From Pullichristensenella excrementipullorum (lineage in GTDB: Bacteria; Bacillota; Clostridia; Christensenellales; Aristaeellaceae): a DNA stretch of 64,000 nucleotides. The notes below the pieces were generated by a model that did no database searches, had not been told where the DNA came from, and saw only the letters and a list, made by a program, of their open reading frames with translations. Below are positions 59,155 to 64,000 of the stretch, one piece after another. Each line of letters begins with the position of its first letter. Position 1 is the first letter of the stretch. The translations under genes and the position numbers were made by a program. Location of the stretch: NCBI GenBank assembly GCA_018713365.1, contig DVOU01000015.1:12208-76207 (forward strand), given 5' to 3'.

Positions 59155-60390
59155 ATGTTTCTGGTGAGCGGCGGGAGGCGGCTTTGCGGAAGATACGAGG
59201 TGGACTGCGCCAAAAACGCGGTGCTGCCCATTCTGGCGGCGGCGATGCTGACCGACTCGCCAGTGACCATCGAGGACTGCCCGGACCTCGTGGACGCGCG
59301 CAACATGCTCTCCATTCTGGAAACGCTGGGCTGCCGCGTGGAAAAGCGGGGGCGGGAAGTGCTGCTGGACGCCTCGCGCGCCGAGGATCACGAGATGCCG
59401 GAGCGGCTCTCCAAGCGCCTGCGCTCCTCCATCTTCCTGCTCGGCCCGCTCATCGCCCGCTTTGGCCGGGCGCGGGTCAGCTATCCCGGCGGCTGCGAGA
59501 TCGGCCAGCGCCCCATCGACCTGCACCTGAAGGGTCTGCGGGCGCTGGGCGTGCAGATACGCGAGGCGCACGGCATGATCGAGTGCGAGGGCGCGCGCCT
59601 GCGCGGCGCGGACGTCTATCTGGACTTTCCCAGCGTCGGGGCCACGGAAAACGTGATGATGGCCGCAGTGCTGGCGCGGGGGCGAACCACCATACATAAC
59701 GCCGCCCGCGAGCCGGAGATACGCGATCTGCAGGATTTTATCAACGCGCTGGGCGGCAAGGTGCGCGGCGGCGGCACGGACCGCGTTGCCATCGAGGGCG
59801 TAAAGAGCCTCGGCGGGGCGCGCTACCGGCCGCTTCCGGACCGCATCGTCGCCGGCACGCTGCTTGCCGCGGCGGCCATCACGCGCGGCGAGGTGCTTCT
59901 GGAGCGCGTCATCCCCGGCGACCTCGGCGCCGTGCTGGACAAACTGCGGCAGGCGGGCTGCAAAGTGGATGCGGAGGGCGAGGCGATCTTCCTGCGCGCC
60001 GGGTCGCTTCGCCCCTTCGAGATCTCCACACAGCCCTTCCCCGGCTTTCCCACGGACCTGCAGGCCCAGTTCATGGCCCTCGCCTGTGTTGCGGAGGGGG
60101 CGAGCGTCATCGTCGAGAACGTCTTTGAAAACCGCTTTGCCCACGCCGCGCAGCTGCGGCGCATGGGCGCGGACATCTTTTTGAGCGGCCGGCTGGCGGT
60201 GGTGCGCGGCGGCAGACTCTACGGCGCGGAGGTGCAGGCGGGCGACCTGCGCGGCGGCGCGGCGCTGGCGCTGGCGGCACTGGCGGCGGAGGGGGAGAGC
60301 CGCGTGGAGAACGTGGAACTGATCGACCGCGGCTATGAGCGTCTGGAAGAAATGCTTGCCGCCCTCGGCGCGGACATACGCAGGCTTTGA
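59155..60390 (+). CDS. murA: UDP-N-acetylglucosamine 1-carboxyvinyltransferase
   Basis: First committed step of peptidoglycan synthesis: transfers enolpyruvate from phosphoenolpyruvate to UDP-GlcNAc; fosfomycin target. 411 residues with the two-domain EPT fold. The early Lys-Asn pair is in CAKNAVLPILAAAML near 17-31, the catalytic Cys is Cys114 in YPGGCEIGQRPIDLH, and 'FPTDLQAQFMA' near 298 and 'FENRFAHAAQLRRMGADI' near 323 are typical. Presence of Cys predicts fosfomycin sensitivity. The ATG at 59155 has GGAAGG upstream; the in-frame ATG at 59131 has none. It sits where Clostridia often keep murA, next to ftsQ. Confidence 0.95.
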   Translation: MFLVSGGRRLCGRYEVDCAKNAVLPILAAAMLTDSPVTIEDCPDLVDARNMLSILETLGCRVEKRGREVLLDASRAEDHEMPERLSKRLRSSIFLLGPLIARFGRARVSYPGGCEIGQRPIDLHLKGLRALGVQIREAHGMIECEGARLRGADVYLDFPSVGATENVMMAAVLARGRTTIHNAAREPEIRDLQDFINALGGKVRGGGTDRVAIEGVKSLGGARYRPLPDRIVAGTLLAAAAITRGEVLLERVIPGDLGAVLDKLRQAGCKVDAEGEAIFLRAGSLRPFEISTQPFPGFPTDLQAQFMALACVAEGASVIVENVFENRFAHAAQLRRMGADIFLSGRLAVVRGGRLYGAEVQAGDLRGGAALALAALAAEGESRVENVELIDRGYERLEEMLAALGADIRRL

Positions 60391-60402
60391 CGGAGGACAT
60401 TC

Positions 60403-61134
60403 ATGAAACGAAACGTGCGAAGAAGAAGGGCGCTGGTCGCAGCCGCGCTGCTGCTCGTGCTGGGGCTGGCTGTTTACCTGACGCTGGACAGGAGCGTGTT
60501 CGTCGCCCGCGACGTGCAGGTGGAGGGCAACGCCGCCATCGCCGCGGACGACATCATCCGCGCCGCGAACCTGCCGCTGGGCAGCCCCATGCGCGAGGTC
60601 AGCGAGGAAAAGGCGCGCGCGGCGCTGAAAAGCAGCGGCACGGTGGAACTTGTCAGTCTGGAAAAGCACTACCCGTCTCTGGTGGTGCTGAACGTGCGCG
60701 AGCGCCGCTGCGACGCCGTGGTCTCCTACGCCGGTGTGATCCTGACCATGGAGCGCGACGGCACCGTCATCTCCCAGCCGAGCGCCATGCCTGAGACCGA
60801 CGCCGTCTACGTCACCGGTCTCAACGTCACCGGCTGGCAGCCGGGCGAGGTGGTCTCTGCGCCCGCCTCCCAGCTGGAAGCGCTGGTCACGACGCTCGAC
60901 GCCCTCTACGACAACGCTGCCACCGGCTACGTCTCCGAACTGAACGTCTCGAACCCGCACGCGCTGTACCTCTACTCGCGCACGGGCATGCGCGTGGATC
61001 TGGGCGACAGCGCGGACATGGACGACAAGGTGCTGTGGATGGTCAGCGTGCTGCCGGATCTGGAGGCGCGCGGCGAGACCTCGGGGCGGCTGGACGTTTC
61101 CAGCGGCGACAAGGCCGACCACAGCCCCGGCTGA
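60403..61134 (+). CDS. ftsQ: Cell division protein FtsQ/DivIB
   Basis: A 243-residue bitopic divisome protein. Basic N-terminus (KRNVRRRR), transmembrane helix at about 9-28, then a POTRA domain (about 33-102) with 'VARDVQVEGNAAIAADDIIRAANLPLGSPM' and 'KHYPSLVVLNVRERR', followed by a beta domain and a polar tail. It bridges FtsL/DivIC to the rest of the divisome in other bacteria. GGAGG precedes the ATG, 12 bases after murA. Confidence 0.9.
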   Translation: MKRNVRRRRALVAAALLLVLGLAVYLTLDRSVFVARDVQVEGNAAIAADDIIRAANLPLGSPMREVSEEKARAALKSSGTVELVSLEKHYPSLVVLNVRERRCDAVVSYAGVILTMERDGTVISQPSAMPETDAVYVTGLNVTGWQPGEVVSAPASQLEALVTTLDALYDNAATGYVSELNVSNPHALYLYSRTGMRVDLGDSADMDDKVLWMVSVLPDLEARGETSGRLDVSSGDKADHSPG

Positions 61135-61249
61135 CGGCGATCTTCTCCGTCCTGCCGCAGCTTCGCCGCGATCGTGTGACGGCTTCGCGCCAATATTTTG
61201 AAAGTATTTTGACATATCGGGAAATTCGGTATTTTTGCCCGATTCGCGT

Positions 61250-61278
61250 TTGCATATCGGCGAAAAAATATGTATAAT
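61250..61278 (+). promoter_or_regulatory. Internal promoter for ftsA-ftsZ
   Basis: TTGCAT at 61250-61255, 17-bp spacer, TATAAT at 61273-61278, within a 200-base AT-rich gap after ftsQ. A second TTGACA (61208-61213) has no good -10 partner. This would let FtsA/FtsZ be made independently of the dcw transcript. Confidence 0.75.
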
Positions 61279-61334
61279 ATCATTAGTTTGGCATCATACT
61301 GGAACAGAGGATGCACGAGGTGTGATCGGACGCT

Positions 61335-62525
61335 ATGAAAACACAGGTCGCCGCCATCGAATTTGGCACTTCAAAGATCGTCACGCTGATCGCTCAGAGC
61401 GGCAGCGTGAACCGCTGCGACATCATCGGCTCGGGTACGGTACCCTACGATGGCTTCGCGCAGGGCGATTGGAACACGCCTGAGCAGCTCGCGCGCGTCG
61501 CCCGCGATTCCATCGCCGCGGCGGAGCTGGAGGCCAACTCCAAGGTGCGCGAGATCTACATCGGCGTGCCTGGCGAGTTCACCCACGTGTGTACCGGCGA
61601 GGCGGAGATCACGCTGGAAAACGCCGGCGAGATCACCGAGGACGACGTCAACCGCGTGCAGGACGCCGTGGCCGATCAACTGAAGATCGCCGAACTGGGC
61701 GGCTATGTGATGCACCGCTCCCCGGCGTGGTTTATCGTGGACGACGGCAAAAAGACGATGATGCCCATGGGCGTACACGGCGAGCGCCTGCGCGCGCAGG
61801 TCTCCTTTCTGGTGGCCGAGCCCGTGTTCATTGAGGACATGAAGGAGCTGATGGGCTCTCTGGGCGTGACCATCCTCGGCTTTTTGTCGCCGACGCTGGG
61901 CATGAGCCTGCTGCTTCTCTCCATCGAGGACCGCGACCGCGTGGCCATGCTCGTGGACGTGGGCTATCTCAACAGCGAGATCTCCGTCATCGAAGGCGAC
62001 GCCATCACCTACCACGCCATGCTCCCCCTCGGCGGCGGACAGATCACCGCCGACCTCTGCGAGGAACTGCGCGTGCCCATGCGCGCCGCGGAGCAGATCA
62101 AGCGCCGCTACGTCTTCGACCCCGATGAGTTCGATCAGGACGCCTACACCGAGGTCGCCGGCGCGAACGGCGAGCGTCTCTCCTTCCCGCGCGAATACGT
62201 CAAGCGCCCGGTGGAAAAGAGCATGGACGAGCTGTGCGACATGATCGACCTGACGCTCAAAAACGACGCCGCGGGCCTGATGGGGCCGCGTTCGCAGGTG
62301 TTTTTGACCGGCGGCGGCATCGCGCTGATGCGCGGCGGCCGTGAATATCTGGCCACCAAGATCGGCCGCCCGGTGAAAGTGCCGGTGGCCAAGACCGCGA
62401 AGATGAACAGCCCGGTCTACGCGAGCGCTCTGGGGCTGGTGGATCTGATCTTCGATTCCATCGAGCAGCAGAGCCCCAAGGAGACCAGCGGCATCAAGAA
62501 GCTCAGAAGCCTGTTCAAAGGATGA
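61335..62525 (+). CDS. ftsA: Cell division protein FtsA
   Basis: Actin-like membrane tether of FtsZ; 396 residues, near the usual 410-420. The N-terminal phosphate-1 motif is AIEFGTSKIVTLIA, the 1C domain follows (about 80-165), 'AMLVDVGYLNSEISVIEGDAI' near 200 is phosphate 2, 'VFLTGGGIALMRGG' near 325 is the adenosine loop, and the C-terminus ends in a basic amphipathic helix (SGIKKLRSLFKG) that binds the membrane. The start codon has only a weak Shine-Dalgarno (GAGGTG, 12 bases upstream), so translation may be modest. Confidence 0.93.
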   Translation: MKTQVAAIEFGTSKIVTLIAQSGSVNRCDIIGSGTVPYDGFAQGDWNTPEQLARVARDSIAAAELEANSKVREIYIGVPGEFTHVCTGEAEITLENAGEITEDDVNRVQDAVADQLKIAELGGYVMHRSPAWFIVDDGKKTMMPMGVHGERLRAQVSFLVAEPVFIEDMKELMGSLGVTILGFLSPTLGMSLLLLSIEDRDRVAMLVDVGYLNSEISVIEGDAITYHAMLPLGGGQITADLCEELRVPMRAAEQIKRRYVFDPDEFDQDAYTEVAGANGERLSFPREYVKRPVEKSMDELCDMIDLTLKNDAAGLMGPRSQVFLTGGGIALMRGGREYLATKIGRPVKVPVAKTAKMNSPVYASALGLVDLIFDSIEQQSPKETSGIKKLRSLFKG

Positions 62526-62561
62526 TCGGAATACAAATTTAGTCAACGAGGGGGATGCCTT

Positions 62562-63833
62562 GTGCTCGAGTTTGAAATGGAAAACAACAACTTTGCCTCC
62601 ATCAAGGTCATTGGCGTAGGCGGCGCCGGCACCAACGCGGTCAACCGCATGATCGAATCCGGCCTGCAGGGCGTGGATTTCATCGCCGTCAACACCGACA
62701 AGCAGGCGCTGACGCTCAGCAAGGCGCCCACCAAGGTGCAGATCGGCGACAAGCTGACCAAGGGCCTCGGCGCGGGCGCCAACCCCGAGGTCGGCAAGCA
62801 CGCCGCCGAGGAGAGCCGCGAGGAGATCTCCAACTTCATCAAGGGCGCGGACCTCGTGTTCGTGACCTGCGGCATGGGCGGCGGCACCGGCACCGGCGCG
62901 GCCCCCGTCATCGCCGAGCTGGCCCGCGATATGGGCATCCTCACCATCGGCGTGGTCTCCAAGCCCTTCCTCTTCGAGGGCCGGCAGCGCATGAAGAACG
63001 CCGAGGCCGGCATCGAGCGCCTCAAGGCCAACGTCGATACGCTCGTGGTCGTGCCCAACGACCGCCTGCTCTCCGTGGTCACCAAGGGCACCAGCGTCAC
63101 CGAGGCCTTCCGCATCGCCGATGATACGCTCCGCCAGGGCATTCAGGGCATCTCGGACCTCATCGCCGTGCCGAACCTCATCAACCTGGACTTTGCCGAC
63201 GTGCGCACCGTTATGGAAGCGCGCGGTCTGGCCCACATGGGCATCGGCGTGGGCAAGGGCGAGAACCGCATGGTGGACGCCGCCCGTCAGGCCATCTCCA
63301 GCCCGATGCTGGAGACCTCCATCGACGGCGCGCGCGCGGTGCTGATCAACATCACCGGTGGCCCGGACACCTCCATCATCGACATCAACGAGGCCGCGCA
63401 GATGATCACGCAGGCCGCCGATCCCGAGGCCAACATCATCTTCGGCGCCGGCATCGACGAGAACCTCGAGGACGAGGTCCACATCACCGTCATCGCCACC
63501 GGCTTTGAAACGAACCCCTTCGGCTCCACCGCCAAGGCCGAGCCGGTGAAGGAAGCGGAAAAGAGCGCCGAGCCCGTGCGCACGGAGACATCCAGCGCCC
63601 CGCGCCGCGAGCGCATGGTGGAACTGGAAGAGGAAAACGACACGCCCGTGTCGCCCATCTTCGAGCGCCGCTCCAGCCGCGCCCCGCGCCCCAGCCGCGA
63701 GGAGATGGAGCGTCGCGCCCAGCCCGCGCAGCGCCGCCCGCGCGTCTATCAGGATGGCGCAGGCGACGACAACCGCACCCGTCGCGGCTTCACGCCCGAC
63801 ACCCCGAGCTTCCTCAAGCGCAACAACAAGTAA
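62562..63833 (+). CDS. ftsZ: Cell division GTPase FtsZ
   Basis: Tubulin-like ring-forming GTPase; 423 residues, somewhat long because of the linker. 'IKVIGVGGAGTNAVNRMI' near 14, the tubulin signature GGGTGTGAAP near 106-115, 'NLDFADVRTVM' near 210 and a T7-like 'LINLDFAD' are present. Residues about 320-405 form a variable Glu/Arg-rich linker, and the end DTPSFLKRNNK holds the conserved C-terminal peptide that binds FtsA. The start is GTG at 62562 with GAGGGGG 8 bases upstream; an ATG five codons in is an alternative. Confidence 0.98.
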   Translation: MLEFEMENNNFASIKVIGVGGAGTNAVNRMIESGLQGVDFIAVNTDKQALTLSKAPTKVQIGDKLTKGLGAGANPEVGKHAAEESREEISNFIKGADLVFVTCGMGGGTGTGAAPVIAELARDMGILTIGVVSKPFLFEGRQRMKNAEAGIERLKANVDTLVVVPNDRLLSVVTKGTSVTEAFRIADDTLRQGIQGISDLIAVPNLINLDFADVRTVMEARGLAHMGIGVGKGENRMVDAARQAISSPMLETSIDGARAVLINITGGPDTSIIDINEAAQMITQAADPEANIIFGAGIDENLEDEVHITVIATGFETNPFGSTAKAEPVKEAEKSAEPVRTETSSAPRRERMVELEEENDTPVSPIFERRSSRAPRPSREEMERRAQPAQRRPRVYQDGAGDDNRTRRGFTPDTPSFLKRNNK

Positions 63834-63844
63834 GTGCATAAAAC

Positions 63845-63911
63845 GAGCGGCGGCCGCAACAGCGACCGCCGCTCAGACCGTTGACAAACCCCGTCAACGG
63901 TCTAATTTTTT
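63845..63911 (+). terminator. Tandem terminator after ftsZ
   Basis: A first stem GAGCGGCGG/CCGCCGCTC (63845-63853 and 63866-63874) is followed directly by AGACCGTTGAC/GTCAACGGTCT (63875-63885 and 63893-63903), then AA and six T. The second is a strong intrinsic terminator. Confidence 0.9.
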
Positions 63912-64000
63912 AAAGGAACCCGAAAAACCAAAAGGAAAAAGCCCCCCTCACGTCGAATATAAATACATCAACACAACCAGAAAGAAAACCAGGCGGTGAA
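63912..64000. other. A-rich intergenic end of the window, no gene seen
   Basis: Eighty-nine bases after the ftsZ terminator, A-rich compared with the rest of the window. No Shine-Dalgarno plus start or clear promoter is visible before the window ends. Confidence 0.5.

Noticed and set aside
61371..63839. An 822-codon minus-strand open frame opposite ftsA and ftsZ, and a 693-codon one opposite murA-ftsQ (59134-61215).
   Set aside because: The sense genes are unmistakable; the antisense frames reflect GC codon bias.

Overview
The window looks like the chromosome of a GC-rich, Gram-positive, probably gut-associated member of the Clostridia. Evidence: a division/cell-wall (dcw) cluster of Firmicutes type with murA inside it, a T-box leader in front of leuS, sigma-A type promoters with consensus TTGACA/TATAAT boxes, Rho-independent terminators, a MurE carrying the meso-diaminopimelate motif, and very large SpaA/Cna-B type surface proteins. 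Codon use is strongly GC-biased: TTA, CTA and TCA are almost absent from long genes. The exact lineage (I would guess an uncultured Christensenellales-like group) is inference, not shown by the sequence.

Layout. 1-3.9 kb: end of a transglutaminase-like gene, then a compact type IV pilus / type II secretion-like operon (GspF/PilC platform, four small membrane-anchored pilin-like proteins, PilT-type ATPase). 4.0-25.4 kb: a surface/secretion region with a SARP-type (BTAD) regulator, two paralogous secreted stalk plus Ig-like proteins, one 5,363-residue multidomain adhesin (16.1 kb gene) and an orphan family-5 solute-binding protein. 25.5-27.7 kb: an XRE regulator with a helical-repeat tail and a membrane-anchored glycerophosphodiesterase. 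27.7-34.5 kb (minus strand): leuS with T-box, uppP, gpsA and a YjdF-like membrane protein as one apparent operon, plus a separate flippase-like membrane protein. 34.5-39.3 kb: a left-handed beta-helix acyltransferase-like protein with glmM, a GATase1-like protein, and a GT-C-like membrane protein on the minus strand. 39.4-44.0 kb: nth-obgE-yhbY and a nadD-yqeK fusion with rsfS. 44.1-50.9 kb: a two-component system, an M1-family metallopeptidase, a DUF2130 coiled-coil protein, and an ABC pair whose ATPase has degenerate motifs. 51-63.9 kb: dcw cluster mraZ-ftsL-ftsI(PASTA)-murE-mraY-murD-ftsW-murA-ftsQ-ftsA-ftsZ, without rsmH, murF or murG.

How it fits together. UppP, GlmM, MurA, MurE, MraY, MurD, FtsI and FtsW supply and polymerise peptidoglycan precursors; FtsZ/A/Q/L build the divisome under MraZ control. 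The first 25 kb reads as an envelope-exposed module: a pilus-like machine, a SARP regulator sitting next to a promoter with GTAAC repeats and no good -35 box, and the probable targets of that promoter, ending in the giant adhesin. The most distinctive observations are this module, the recent di-domain duplication in the adhesin, a rare-codon island in a pilin-like gene, two probable leaderless mRNAs, an orphan terminator closing a structured non-coding stretch, a 10-bp phased MraZ operator and an attenuator-like hairpin inside the dcw cluster.
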